This document shows positions 21,392 through 30,328 of a stretch of 64,000 nt of DNA, piece after piece. This stretch comes from Stieleria neptunia (GTDB lineage: Bacteria; Planctomycetota; Planctomycetia; Pirellulales; Pirellulaceae). Each line of letters starts with the position of its first letter. Position 1 is the first letter of the stretch. Location: assembly GCF_007754155.1 (NCBI RefSeq), contig NZ_CP037423.1, positions 8,924,938-8,988,937 on the forward strand. Direction: 5' to 3'. Made by a program: the position numbers and the translations under genes. The notes under the pieces are model-generated. The model was given only the letters and a program-made list of their open reading frames with translations, had not been told where the DNA came from and searched no databases.

Positions 21392-21442
21392 GCGTTGAAA
21401 ATCTTTCAGGCACGGCGTCGATCAAACGACGCGACCGGCGAC

Positions 21443-23719
21443 TCAGTCGCGAGGCCGACGGCTGCCGCCGCCACCGCCACCGCTTCCGCCACGACGGCGT
21501 CCGCTGCCGCCACGACGTCGCGGACGATCACCGTTGTCGCCATCGCCACGGTCGCCGCGATCACGATCGCCACCGCGGTCGTCGCCTTGCTCGGCCACCA
21601 TGGCGGCGATTTCGTCTTCTTCGCCCAACTCTTCGAGCGCCTGACGACGACTCAGCTTGACGCGGTCGTGTTCATCCACATCGATGACCAAGACCTTCAT
21701 CGCGTCACCGACGCGAACGACCTTGTCGATGCTGCTGATGTAGCCGCTGCTCAACTCGCTGATGTGACACAGCCCATCGCGTCCTGGCAAGATCTCGACG
21801 AACGCGCCGAAGTCTTTGATGCTGCTGACGATGCCGTCATAGATCTTTCCGATCTGGACCGTCGCGGTGCAGGCTTCGACCTGACGCATCGCTTCGGCGG
21901 CCGACTCTTTGTCGTTGCCGGCGACCAACACCGTACCGTCATCATCCACTTCGATCACACATCCGGTCGTCTCTTGGATGCCACGAATGTTCTTTCCGCC
22001 CGGACCGATCAAGGCACCGATCTTGTCCGACGCGATACGGGTACGCAACAGTCGCGGAGCGGTCGGAGCCGTTTCGCGGCGGGGACGCGGAATCGTCGTC
22101 AGCATCTTTCGCAGGATTTCGATGCGAGCTTCACGCGACTGTTTCAACGTCGCGCGAATGATCTCTTCGCTAATCCCGGTGACCTTCAGGTCCAACTGGA
22201 TCCCGGTGATGCCGTTTTGCGTTCCGGCGATCTTGAAGTCCATGTCGCCGAAGTGGTCTTCGCTGCCCAGGATGTCGGTCAGCAAGACATACTCGTCATC
22301 GGCGTTACGCACCAGACCGACCGAGATACCGGCGACCGGGTTGCTGATCGGGACACCTGAAGCCATCAGGGCCAAGGTGGCACCGCAAACCGACGCCATC
22401 GAGCTACTGCCGTTGGACTCGGTGATGTCGCTGATCACGCGGACGGTGTAGGGGAATTCATCGGCGGCCGGAAGCACCGGCGCGACGCTGCGTTCGGCCA
22501 GACAACCGTGCCCGATCTCACGACGGCCCGGTCCACGGATCGGTCGACATTCGCCGACGGAAAAGGAGGGGAAATTGTAGTCGAGCATGAACTTCTTGCT
22601 GAACTCGTCATGCAATCCGTCCACTCGCTGTTCGTCACGCGCCGTCCCCAGCGCCACCGTGATCAAGGCTTGCGTTTCACCACGCTGGAACACGGCCGAG
22701 CCATGGACACGGGGCAGGACATCGGTTTCGCAGTGGATCTGACGCAAGCTGGTGTTGTCGCGGCCGTCCGGTCGGGTTCCGGCGACGATCAAATCACGCG
22801 CCACCTTGCCTTCCAGATCATGCCAAACCGACTTGAATCGCTTGGTGCAAATCGCGCCTTCGGCGTTCGGATCGGGAATCATCTCGGCCATCGCCTTGTC
22901 ACGCAGTGCACTGACGGCGGCGGCGCGATCTTGCTTGCCGGAGGTTTGCATCGCGGCTTTGAATTCGTCGTAATAACGCGACGAAATCTGGTCCATCAAC
23001 CCGTCATCTTCCGGCGGGGTGTATTCGACCTTTTGCGGGTTGACCTTCTGGTACAGCTCGTCTTGAAGATCAATCACGTCGCGGATCGCGGCGTGGGCGA
23101 ACTGAATCGCCTCCATCATCTCTTCTTCCGGCATCTCGTTGGCGAAACCTTCGATCATCGCCACCTGTTCGCGCGAACCGCTAACGATCATGTCCAGTTC
23201 GCTTTCTTCCAGGTCCGAGTTGCTCGGGAAAGCGACCAATTCGCCGTCGACCTTGCCGACACGGACCGAAGCGATCGGCCCCAAGAAGGGCAAGGGGCTG
23301 ATGTGCAGCGCCGCACCGGCTCCATTCATCGCCAACACGTCGCCGTCGTTTTCCTGGTCACTGGCGACGACAAACGCTTGGACCTGAACCTCGTCCATGA
23401 AACCTTCCGGCCACAGCGGACGAATCGGTCGGTCCATCAATCGCGAACTCAAAATCTCTTTCGTCGACGGGCGGCCTTCACGCTTCAAAAACCCGCCGGG
23501 GAACTTGCCGGCCGCCGCGAATCGTTCGCGGTAATCACACATCAATGGGAAAAAATCGATTCCCTGTCGCGGGGTACCGCTGGCCGCAGCGACCAGAACG
23601 ACGGTCTCACCGTACTGAACCAACACGGCACCGGCGGCTTGTTTCGCCAATTGGCCGGTCTCGAACGACAACACATGGCGTCCGATTTTCTTTTCGACGC
23701 GAACTTTATTCACAGTCAC
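21443..23719 (-). CDS. pnp: Polyribonucleotide nucleotidyltransferase (PNPase)
   Basis: 3'-5' phosphorolytic exoribonuclease of the RNA degradosome. 758 residues: two RNase PH-like domains (FFPLMCDYRERFAAAGKFPGG in the first; the second with RPDGRDNTSLRQIHCETDVLPRVHGSAVFQRGETQ and the catalytic SDITESNGSSSMA/DILGSEDHFGDMDFK region), then KH (KIGALIGPGGKNIRGIQE) and S1 (IVSSIKDFGAFVEILPGRDGL). The tail is an Arg/Gly/Asp-rich low-complexity RGG-like stretch of about 45 residues that may bind RNA. GTG 23719 has GGAAGGAAAG upstream. Downstream of rpsO in the classic rpsO-pnp order, ended by a strong terminator. Confidence 0.98.
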   Translation of the reverse strand: MTVNKVRVEKKIGRHVLSFETGQLAKQAAGAVLVQYGETVVLVAAASGTPRQGIDFFPLMCDYRERFAAAGKFPGGFLKREGRPSTKEILSSRLMDRPIRPLWPEGFMDEVQVQAFVVASDQENDGDVLAMNGAGAALHISPLPFLGPIASVRVGKVDGELVAFPSNSDLEESELDMIVSGSREQVAMIEGFANEMPEEEMMEAIQFAHAAIRDVIDLQDELYQKVNPQKVEYTPPEDDGLMDQISSRYYDEFKAAMQTSGKQDRAAAVSALRDKAMAEMIPDPNAEGAICTKRFKSVWHDLEGKVARDLIVAGTRPDGRDNTSLRQIHCETDVLPRVHGSAVFQRGETQALITVALGTARDEQRVDGLHDEFSKKFMLDYNFPSFSVGECRPIRGPGRREIGHGCLAERSVAPVLPAADEFPYTVRVISDITESNGSSSMASVCGATLALMASGVPISNPVAGISVGLVRNADDEYVLLTDILGSEDHFGDMDFKIAGTQNGITGIQLDLKVTGISEEIIRATLKQSREARIEILRKMLTTIPRPRRETAPTAPRLLRTRIASDKIGALIGPGGKNIRGIQETTGCVIEVDDDGTVLVAGNDKESAAEAMRQVEACTATVQIGKIYDGIVSSIKDFGAFVEILPGRDGLCHISELSSGYISSIDKVVRVGDAMKVLVIDVDEHDRVKLSRRQALEELGEEDEIAAMVAEQGDDRGGDRDRGDRGDGDNGDRPRRRGGSGRRRGGSGGGGGGSRRPRD

Positions 23720-24110
23720 TTTACTTTCCTTCCTGCAACAACAACTACAACAAAATTACTCCGGTGACCGACCGGCCCGATTGCCCGCGGGTGCCCGAAG
23801 TCATGAACGATAAATGAACCGTTTTCGACCGATCGATCGATCGAAAAGAGAACGACCCCGATGCGATTGACACCCGCCGGCACGGTCCGACGCCAGCGAG
23901 CACGATCAGGCGTGATAGAGAAAAGGTCCTGGTGGGGAGTAGGTTCCAATCACCCACGACAGCGGCAAGCACAGCGCTTGCCGGACCCCGCCCGGCGATT
24001 GGCAACAAGGCCTTCCGGGCGTGAAGAAGAAAGCGAGAAATCAATCTCAGGTCGCCGCGATGGCGACTCTTGGCCGAAGCCTTCGTCACGCCAGAGCGGC
24101 CGAACCCGGG
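23720..24110. other. rpsO-pnp intergenic region
   Basis: 391 bp between rpsO and pnp on the minus strand. In many bacteria this spacer folds into the RNase III-processed leader for PNPase autocontrol; I see no obvious long hairpin here and no gene. Confidence 0.45.
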
Positions 24111-24380
24111 CTACTTACGGATGCCCAGCTTTCCGATGATATCAAGATACCTCTGCGGGTCTTCCCCGCGGACGTAGTCAAGCAAGCGACGTCGACGGCT
24201 GACCAAACCGAGCAATCCGCGACGCGACGCGTAATCCTTGTTGTGCGTCCGCATGTGCTCGGTCAGACCGTTGATTCGCTCGGTCAAAATCGCGATCTGA
24301 ACCTCGGGGGAACCAGAATCGCCGTCAGTTGCACCGTGTTCTTTGATGACTTCAGCTTTTCGCTGCTTCGAAATCGTCAT
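24111..24380 (-). CDS. rpsO: 30S ribosomal protein S15
   Basis: 89 residues, normal length. Binds the central domain of 16S rRNA during 30S assembly. Signature sequence: [27 protein letters not shown] and [22 protein letters not shown], ending [12 protein letters not shown]. Upstream partner of pnp, as in most bacteria. Confidence 0.98.
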   Translation of the reverse strand: MTISKQRKAEVIKEHGATDGDSGSPEVQIAILTERINGLTEHMRTHNKDYASRRGLLGLVSRRRRLLDYVRGEDPQRYLDIIGKLGIRK

Positions 24381-24710
24381 TTCGTACTTACTTTCAAACC
24401 AATTTATTGTTTCGTGTCTGATTTACGGTCCGGTAGTTTACCGACACCGCCCAATACCGCAACGGCAAAAAAACAGGTTCCGGGATCCGGGATTCAGGTT
24501 TCAGGTTTCAGGTTTCAGGTTTCAGGTTTCAGGTTTCAGTCTCACGTTCTCACTGAATGGAACGCCCGACCGTTTCACCCTCCCATGCAGAGGTTGTGCA
24601 TTTTGTACAGTCACCCTCCCTGGCAGCGAGGTTCGAGCGAAGCGGGGGAGGGTCGAGCGCGTTTGGCTCGCCGTGAGGAGTCACCCAAATCCCAACCGGG
24701 AGCCGACCAC
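24381..24710. other. Intergenic region with heptamer microrepeat and CACCCTCC repeat
   Basis: 330 bp. Contains 6.7 tandem copies of TTCAGGT (24493-24539) and a copy of the CACCCTCC..GGGAGGGTCGAGCG repeat at about 24609-24661. No gene seen. Confidence 0.65.
24493..24539. repeat. TTCAGGT heptamer tandem repeat
   Basis: Perfect 7-bp units over 47 bp. The related sequence CCAGGTTTCAGGT appears once near 55696. Confidence 0.95.
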
Positions 24711-25376
24711 TCAAAAGACCCCGTTCCCCACTAACCATTCCCTCACCTCCCCGGCCAACGCCTCCACACTCTTCCCCGCCCCCCCGTCTAGGCGAATTTC
24801 CGGCGACGCGGGGGATTCGTAAGGATCGCTGATCCCGGTGAAATGCTTGATCTCGCCCGCGCGGGCCTTCTTGTACAACCCCTTCGGATCGCGCGCCTCA
24901 CACACCTCCAACGGCGTGTCGACAAACACCTCCACGAAATCACTCGCCCGCCCGGCCTCGGCGACGATTTTCCGCACCCGGTCGCGGTCCCGACGATAGG
25001 GGCTGACGAACGCCGTCAACGTGATCAATCCCGCCGAAGCCATCAGGGCCGCCACGTTGCCGATCCGGCGGATGTTTTCCTCTCGATCGACGGCGCCAAA
25101 CCCCAAACCGAACCGCTCCGCAAACTCCGCCCCATGCTCGGGCTGCAACACCGCCGGCGGCGCACACAATCCGTGACGCACATTGTCACCATCCAAAAGC
25201 GTCGTCGCCCGGCCCTCGGCCACCAGCATCGCGTCCAGCGCGTTGGCAATCGTGCTCTTGCCACAACCACTCAGCCCCGTGAACCAAATCACACAACCCT
25301 GCTGCCCCAACTGACGCTCACGCCTCTGGCGGTCCACACTGTGCTGGTGCCAAACGATGTCTTTCGAAACGTCCAT
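24711..25376 (-). CDS. cysC: Adenylylsulfate kinase
   Basis: Phosphorylates adenosine 5'-phosphosulfate to PAPS. 221 residues from ATG 25376 ([14 protein letters not shown]), preceded by AAGGAA at good spacing; an in-frame ATG at 25403 adds nine residues. P-loop [11 protein letters not shown] at ~32-42, [37 protein letters not shown], and [37 protein letters not shown] are all standard. A ~25-residue insertion-like stretch ([20 protein letters not shown]) follows the [10 protein letters not shown] motif. No other sulfate-assimilation genes nearby, so a separate role such as sulfation of envelope or exopolysaccharide, common in Pirellulaceae, is plausible (inference). Confidence 0.93.
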   Translation of the reverse strand: MDVSKDIVWHQHSVDRQRRERQLGQQGCVIWFTGLSGCGKSTIANALDAMLVAEGRATTLLDGDNVRHGLCAPPAVLQPEHGAEFAERFGLGFGAVDREENIRRIGNVAALMASAGLITLTAFVSPYRRDRDRVRKIVAEAGRASDFVEVFVDTPLEVCEARDPKGLYKKARAGEIKHFTGISDPYESPASPEIRLDGGAGKSVEALAGEVREWLVGNGVF

Positions 25377-25547
25377 TCCGTTTTTTCCTTGTCGCGTGCT
25401 CATGTGTCGGCCCCCGTCCGATCCTAACCTAATCGACACCCTCGCAATCCTCCACCACGACAACTCGCCCTGAACCGTGGAGAGGGCATCGCTATAATGG
25501 AACCGCTCCCCAATCCCCCCAGGATCCCCCGCACCCAGGATTTCGAA

Positions 25548-26087
25548 ATGTCCGCCGCAGCCAAGTACCTTCCGCACTACACCGTGGAGGACTACCAGCA
25601 CTGGGAAGGCGATTGGGAACTCTGGAACGGGATCCCGATCTCAATGAGCCCCAGCCCGTTCGGGAAACACCAAATGGTGCTCGTCAACTTGGTCTCGGAA
25701 CTACGCCTTGCCCTTCGCTCGGTTAATTGTGATGCAACGGCATTGTGCGAGATCGACTGGGTGATTGCTGAGGACACCGTCGTGCGTCCCGATGCCGTCG
25801 TCGTCTGCGGACCGCCCCCCAGCGGCCACGTGAAAACCAAACCGGCGATCGTCGCAGAAATCGTTTCACCGTCGACGGCCGATCGAGACCGAATCCACAA
25901 GAAAACGCTCTACCACGAATCCGGCGTCGGCGTTTACTTGATCCTCGACCCGGAAACAGAATCCGTCGATGCCTACCGATACGCTGCGACCGGATTCCAG
26001 ACCCTGAATGCGTCACCCGAATGGACGTTGCCCCTCTGCGACGATTGCGAGATCCAACTCGATCCGACAAGCTTCTTCAAACGCTAG
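25548..26087 (+). CDS. Uma2 family endonuclease (DUF820)
   Basis: 179 residues of the Uma2/DUF820 restriction-endonuclease-like fold, common in cyanobacteria and planctomycetes, with no settled function. Visible family marks: [25 protein letters not shown] at the start, [10 protein letters not shown] (the PD motif) and [21 protein letters not shown] (E-x-V plus Lys), then [17 protein letters not shown] 25548 has AGGA eight bases upstream. Single gene, divergent from cysC. Confidence 0.88.
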   Translation: MSAAAKYLPHYTVEDYQHWEGDWELWNGIPISMSPSPFGKHQMVLVNLVSELRLALRSVNCDATALCEIDWVIAEDTVVRPDAVVVCGPPPSGHVKTKPAIVAEIVSPSTADRDRIHKKTLYHESGVGVYLILDPETESVDAYRYAATGFQTLNASPEWTLPLCDDCEIQLDPTSFFKR

Positions 26088-26093
26088 AAACCG

Positions 26094-26116
26094 GTGGGAT
26101 AGGCTTCCAGCCTGTC
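26094..26116 (+). repeat. Short covarying hairpin repeat (AGGCT stem)
   Basis: GTGG plus stem GATAGGCT-TCC-AGCCTGTC. Both arms differ from the AAGCT/AGCTT version in a compensating way. Confidence 0.85.
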
Positions 26117-26152
26117 ATTCCAGCGTCACTCGCGCAGCGAGCGAAAAAGGAG

Positions 26153-27010
26153 TCAGGAACTCGCGCTGCGGTAGCTCAACAAGCTCTTGCGAAACATCCA
26201 GCGACTGGCGCACAAACTGAACACGGTCATCACCGCCGCCCAGACGATGTACCACCCCGATCCGTCTTCGCGGGCGACCAGCGGATCGGCCAAAATCCTG
26301 GCCGGAACGTTCACCACCAACAGGATCGGGATCACGAACGTGAACAGCCCGAACAGGGGTTTCCCCAAGTAGCCGCGGTTGTAAATCTCCATCGGATAGC
26401 GGCTGAAGTTGGTGATGTAAAACCAAAAATTATACAGCGACTGATTGCGTCCCAGCCAAACGCTGGTCGCACTCAACGCGATCATCACGCTGTACATGAT
26501 GGAGATCCCGCAGAGCAGAAACACGACGTACAGCAGCACGGACAACAGCGACGGCACCATCGGATCGACCTCGCGATGGGCCAGATTCCACAGCGAGACC
26601 GCGGCGATCACCCCGCCGGCAAAGAAGTTCGACAATTGACTCCAATCGACCCGCCGAAACGAAATCAGAAACTGCGTGTCGATCGGTTTCAGCAACGCAA
26701 AATCCAAGCCCCCGGTTCGAATCATCTCGCTGAATTCTTGCGCGTTGGGCATAAAAAACGCCTGCACCAACGAATTGATGAACCAGGTCGTCGCGATGAA
26801 CAAAAAGAATCGATCGCGGTCCCACCCCGTGCCTTCTCCGATCGAACCGGTGTGCTCGAAGATGATCAGGTAGAAACCGACGTTCATCGCCGTCCAACCC
26901 AGGCTGCTGACGCACTGCAAGAAAAAGTTCAAGCGGAACGTCATGTCACGCACCAGACTGTTCCGCGCGAAGGTCACAAACACGCGTCCGTAACGGCGTA
27001 GTTCTTCCAT
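26153..27010 (-). CDS. ABC-2 type permease (DUF990-like), second subunit
   Basis: 285 residues with six hydrophobic segments and the order of an ABC-2 half-transporter. Recognisable stretches are FRLNFFLQCVSSLGWTAMNV, IRTGGLDFALLKPIDTQFLIS (the conserved coupling-helix region with LLKPID) and IYNRGYLGKPLFGLFTFVIPIL. ATG 27010 (MEELRRYGRVF) is five bases after the stop of the upstream permease, so the two are translated together. They should form a heteromeric inner-membrane channel driven by an ATPase encoded elsewhere; none is in this operon. Substrate unknown. Confidence 0.85.
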   Translation of the reverse strand: MEELRRYGRVFVTFARNSLVRDMTFRLNFFLQCVSSLGWTAMNVGFYLIIFEHTGSIGEGTGWDRDRFFLFIATTWFINSLVQAFFMPNAQEFSEMIRTGGLDFALLKPIDTQFLISFRRVDWSQLSNFFAGGVIAAVSLWNLAHREVDPMVPSLLSVLLYVVFLLCGISIMYSVMIALSATSVWLGRNQSLYNFWFYITNFSRYPMEIYNRGYLGKPLFGLFTFVIPILLVVNVPARILADPLVAREDGSGWYIVWAAVMTVFSLCASRWMFRKSLLSYRSASS

Positions 27011-27015
27011 CGACC

Positions 27016-27906
27016 TCAACCCCCAAAACCGCTGTAGCGTTTGACCCCGCGCGCATAGGCCACGCGGCACAAGATGATGAAGAACACCAACCATCCGGCC
27101 TCGATCCACATCTCCTTGGCGAGTTCCTCCTGCGGAATCTTCTCCAGGAAGATCGCCGCGGGGAAATAGGCCAGGTACTTAAACGGCAACCAGTTCACCA
27201 CCGTCAAAACACTCTCGGGCAACATCGTCAACGGGAACATGTGGCCGGACAAAAAGAAGCTGAACAACATGATCACGAACAGCAACGAACTGACTTCCAA
27301 GAACCAAAACCCGATCATCCCGATCGCCGCTTCCAAGAAAAAACCGATCAGGAACCCCATCACCAACGAACCGCAAAACGCCAGAAACACCGGCAGACTC
27401 GGCCAACCGCCGACGAAGTAATCGCGTGCCAGAAAAAAGACCAACGCGAAGGGGGCCACCGCGATCGCGTAATACGCCAACTTGTGGGCCACGCGAGTGA
27501 GCAACAGAAACGCGATCAAATCGATCGGCTGAATCAGAAAGCGTTTGACCTCCCCCTCGCGGATCTGCTGGGCGATCCCGGACGCCAGCCCCGGCATACT
27601 GGAAAACGCGCGGGCGATCATCGTCAGCAGGTAATACGCCACCATGTCGCGGAAACCAAATCCGCCGATCTCCGCCGCCGATTCCCCCTCGGGGTCGCCG
27701 ATCGAATCAAACACCGCGTACCACAAGAAAATCTGTGTGATGATCGGCAGGAAACGCATCAACGTGCCGAGCGCGAAATCGCCGCGATACACCAAACGTT
27801 CACCTAACGATGTTTTTAAAATCATCCACCAAACCGCGACCCGACTCCCAAACGTAGGGGCCGGCAGCGGCGGAAAGTCGTCGGCGGTGACAGATGCGGC
27901 AGACAA
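27016..27906 (-). CDS. ABC-2 type permease (DUF990), first subunit
   Basis: About 296 residues, six membrane segments, with the family hallmark ERLVYRGDFALGTLMRFLPIITQIFLW and REGEVKRFLIQPIDLIAF. Partner of the permease at 26153-27010. No ATG lies before the conserved part; a TTG at 27906, six bases after GGAG, is the best start, with TTG 27918 the next candidate and ATG at residue ~28 leaving a short N-terminus. The cognate ATP-binding subunit normally precedes such pairs but is missing here; upstream is a tandem hairpin array. Confidence 0.83.
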   Translation of the reverse strand: MSAASVTADDFPPLPAPTFGSRVAVWWMILKTSLGERLVYRGDFALGTLMRFLPIITQIFLWYAVFDSIGDPEGESAAEIGGFGFRDMVAYYLLTMIARAFSSMPGLASGIAQQIREGEVKRFLIQPIDLIAFLLLTRVAHKLAYYAIAVAPFALVFFLARDYFVGGWPSLPVFLAFCGSLVMGFLIGFFLEAAIGMIGFWFLEVSSLLFVIMLFSFFLSGHMFPLTMLPESVLTVVNWLPFKYLAYFPAAIFLEKIPQEELAKEMWIEAGWLVFFIILCRVAYARGVKRYSGFGG

Positions 27907-27980
27907 AGCAATCTCCAAAGAACAGGAAAACGATCGACATGTTCTAACCGTCCGGCGCCCCTTCGCGAAGGACCGCTTAC

Positions 27981-28100
27981 GATCCCCCGTGGCGTAAGCT
28001 TCCAGCTTGCGATCCCCCGTGGCGTAAGCTTCCAGCTTGCGATCCCCCGTGGCGTAAGCTTCCAGCTTGCGATCCCCCGTGGCGTAAGCTTCCAGCTTGC
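27981..28100. repeat. Tandem array of the short hairpin, 4 x 30 bp
   Basis: Four exact 30-bp units, each made of GATCCCCC plus the GTGGCGTAAGCT-TCC-AGCTTGC hairpin. Hairpins at 27989, 28019, 28049 and 28079. It lies between the 3' end of the GltS-like gene and the 5' side of the permease operon. Confidence 0.97.
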
Positions 28101-28129
28101 GATCCCCACGACTTGTCCGAGAGTTCGCC

Positions 28130-29557
28130 CTAACGCTTCACGCGTCCCAACTGCCGCCCCACCAAAACCAGCACCAACACGACCGCAGCGATCACCAGCG
28201 CCGGCCAAGCGATCGACACGCGTTCCAACAACACCAGCGGCAACGCGATCGTCAAAATCCCGCCACCGATAAACGGTGCCGACAACGGCGCCGCGAGCGC
28301 ATAGTCGCTTGCCGCCCCGGTCTTCAATTCCGGATCGACGACACGCAACAAGACAAATCCCGTCGCCGTCGTGCCGGTCGACATGCCGTAGTTGATCAAC
28401 GCCAGTGGAAACCAATGCTCCCCAGGCAATACCCAGCGAGAGAGGACCATCAAACAGATCGCCGTCCAAATTGCACCACAAACAAACAGAATTGAAAATG
28501 GCCCGATCAGCGCCGCGACGGCACTGAGCTTCAACGAGGTGATCGCGGCGACGACCAAGACCTCCATCGCGGTCGAACTGAGCCGTTCGATGGTCGCCGA
28601 ATCGACACGATGGGATTGCCCCAGCCCGCGCAGCACCCGTCGGACCAGCCAGCCGCCGAACATCGTGTAGATGAACAGTGGAAAATCCATCACGTTGCTC
28701 GCCGCCATCCGCTTGGACAACTCCGCGTCCGCCCCCACCGCTCCCGAGCCAGCCCCTGCACCGAGCGCGATGTCGATTCGCCCGGCCACCCCCAGCACGA
28801 CGGTCTGCATCAACATCCCGACACCGACGGCCAAGGCGACCCAGACGACCTGCAACAGCAGCGGGTCGATCGCGTCCGAAGAAGTGGTCTGAAACCCGAT
28901 CGGCTTTTTTTCCTGCGCCGCGCCCGACGACGAAGCCCCCGCCGAATCGTCGTGCAGCCATCCCAGCCGGGCGGCCACGTTGATCCAAACGATGCCGCTG
29001 ACGACGCCATAGACCAGCCCACAGGTCGCCATCAACAATCCCAAATCCAAACCGGCCTCCAAGCCGACTTGCGGGCTGCTGAACACCTGCCCCATCGCTG
29101 CCGCCGTGCCATGACCGCCGGCAAATCCCGTTTCGATCAACATGCCAAACGAATTGGGCACGTCATACAGCGGCTGGATCAACCACCAGGTCGCCCACAA
29201 TCCGACCATCGTTTCGCCGAGCACGATGATCCAGACCATCAACCCCTGGCGGCCCACGCGTCGAGCGGTGGAATCATCGTGTGGTCGTGGGCTGCCACCG
29301 GATTGCTGCAACATCATCGCCGCAAACACCACGGCGATCAGCGGTCCCGGCCAGCCGGCCAACGTCGCGTTGACCTCCGCCGTCTGCGCCGCGACGGCTT
29401 CGCCTCCCCAGCGACCCAGCAACGTGACGGTCAATAACCCGACAAACCCGGCAACGACCGACCCCGGAATGAACAACACCCGCAACGCAACGATCGATTG
29501 TCGCAAGACGACACCGATCAACAACAGAATCGCTACGGCCAGAATCGCCAAACTCAT
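28130..29557 (-). CDS. Sodium/glutamate symporter-like protein (GltS family)
   Basis: 475 residues, about ten membrane helices, with the inverted two-fold design of the GltS family. Marks: VLRQSIVALRVLFIPGSVVAGFVGLL, the loop FAGGHGTAAAMGQVF in the first half, and MSTGTTATGFVLLRVVDPELKT in the second half (re-entrant Gly/Thr-rich loops that bind Na+ and substrate). ATG 29557 overlaps the stop of the FliO gene (ATGA), so the two are translationally coupled. Imports a carboxylate with Na+; glutamate is the family norm, the true substrate is unproven. Confidence 0.85.
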   Translation of the reverse strand: MSLAILAVAILLLIGVVLRQSIVALRVLFIPGSVVAGFVGLLTVTLLGRWGGEAVAAQTAEVNATLAGWPGPLIAVVFAAMMLQQSGGSPRPHDDSTARRVGRQGLMVWIIVLGETMVGLWATWWLIQPLYDVPNSFGMLIETGFAGGHGTAAAMGQVFSSPQVGLEAGLDLGLLMATCGLVYGVVSGIVWINVAARLGWLHDDSAGASSSGAAQEKKPIGFQTTSSDAIDPLLLQVVWVALAVGVGMLMQTVVLGVAGRIDIALGAGAGSGAVGADAELSKRMAASNVMDFPLFIYTMFGGWLVRRVLRGLGQSHRVDSATIERLSSTAMEVLVVAAITSLKLSAVAALIGPFSILFVCGAIWTAICLMVLSRWVLPGEHWFPLALINYGMSTGTTATGFVLLRVVDPELKTGAASDYALAAPLSAPFIGGGILTIALPLVLLERVSIAWPALVIAAVVLVLVLVGRQLGRVKR

Positions 29558-30213
29558 CCGGCCGCCAAATCGCGCCGCGACGACTCCCTGCTTCCCAGAT
29601 CCCTGCTTCCTCGATCCACGCCGCTCGGATAACCGGTCCGCCGTCCGACGATCTCCGGCCGCCCCAAACACCGATTGGTCAATCGAGCGACCTCGTCCGG
29701 TTCGGTGATCTCGGAAAGGGTATGGGGATCGCCGGTCGGGGTTTGCCCGATCACCAGAATGCGAGCGCCCACCTTCAGAAACGTCACCCGTGTCTTGGCG
29801 TCGATCGCCGCACTGCCAAGATTTCGCAGCACGTCGTCGGGCAACGCGCCGCCGAGCGTTCGCGACGATCCATAGCGACGCGAAATCCAAACCAATCCGC
29901 CGAAAACGGCCAGCACCACCAACAACGAACTGACCGTGGTCACGACCGGCCCGGCCAGCGTTCCCTCGGCGGTCTGCCCGTCGTCCGCGGCGGCGTCCGA
30001 GACCATCAAGTCGGGGAACTCATCGGCCAACTCGTGAACGACCGAGGCGTCATGCACCTGCCCGACCGAAGTCGAGCGATCCGAAACCGTCGCCTCAGGG
30101 CTGCGATAGACAGAAGGACCTCGTGGTCGTTCTTGCGCCTGGCCGATCGCGGCGCCATGCGAGAGCGCAAACGCGGCGAAACAAACCAAAATGCGAAACA
30201 GGGGATTTACCAT
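29554..30213 (-). CDS. fliO: FliO-like flagellar biosynthesis protein
   Basis: 219 residues. N-terminal signal (MVNPLFRILVCFAAFALSHG), a ~70-residue spacer, a membrane helix (TVSSLLVVLAVFGGLVWISRR), then the small cytoplasmic FliO domain: LGSAAIDAKTRVTFLKVGARILVIGQTP and LSEITEPDEVARL. FliO helps assemble the FliPQR core of the flagellar export gate. No fliP, fliQ or fliR is adjacent; instead the stop codon overlaps the start of a GltS-like symporter, an unusual setting. The assignment rests on the LxxxxxxxLxVGxxxLLxG pattern after a single helix, so a non-flagellar paralogue remains possible. Confidence 0.7.
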   Translation of the reverse strand: MVNPLFRILVCFAAFALSHGAAIGQAQERPRGPSVYRSPEATVSDRSTSVGQVHDASVVHELADEFPDLMVSDAAADDGQTAEGTLAGPVVTTVSSLLVVLAVFGGLVWISRRYGSSRTLGGALPDDVLRNLGSAAIDAKTRVTFLKVGARILVIGQTPTGDPHTLSEITEPDEVARLTNRCLGRPEIVGRRTGYPSGVDRGSRDLGSRESSRRDLAAG

Positions 30214-30328
30214 TGGATCCACTCGTCGGTTGAACTCGGCGGTCGGATGCGACGCGATCGAACGGTCGGGAACGCCGGTCCGGCACCGCTTTATCTCGCC
30301 GAAATCGCCCGAGAAATCAAGTGCAGTC

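Larger units (their letters stand above)
21138..21442. other. Repeat-filled spacer between lipase and pnp
   Basis: 305 bp. Holds the right half of a GTTAGCGG-family hairpin interrupted by a 118-bp MITE-like element (21155-21272), a partial GTTAGCGGAACGGCGCG arm near 21307, and the pnp terminator at 21359-21391. No gene. Confidence 0.75.

Noticed and set aside
22508..23767. 419-codon frame opposite pnp
   Set aside because: Antisense shadow of pnp.
27981..28100. CRISPR-like array
   Set aside because: Units are exact head-to-tail repeats with no variable spacers.
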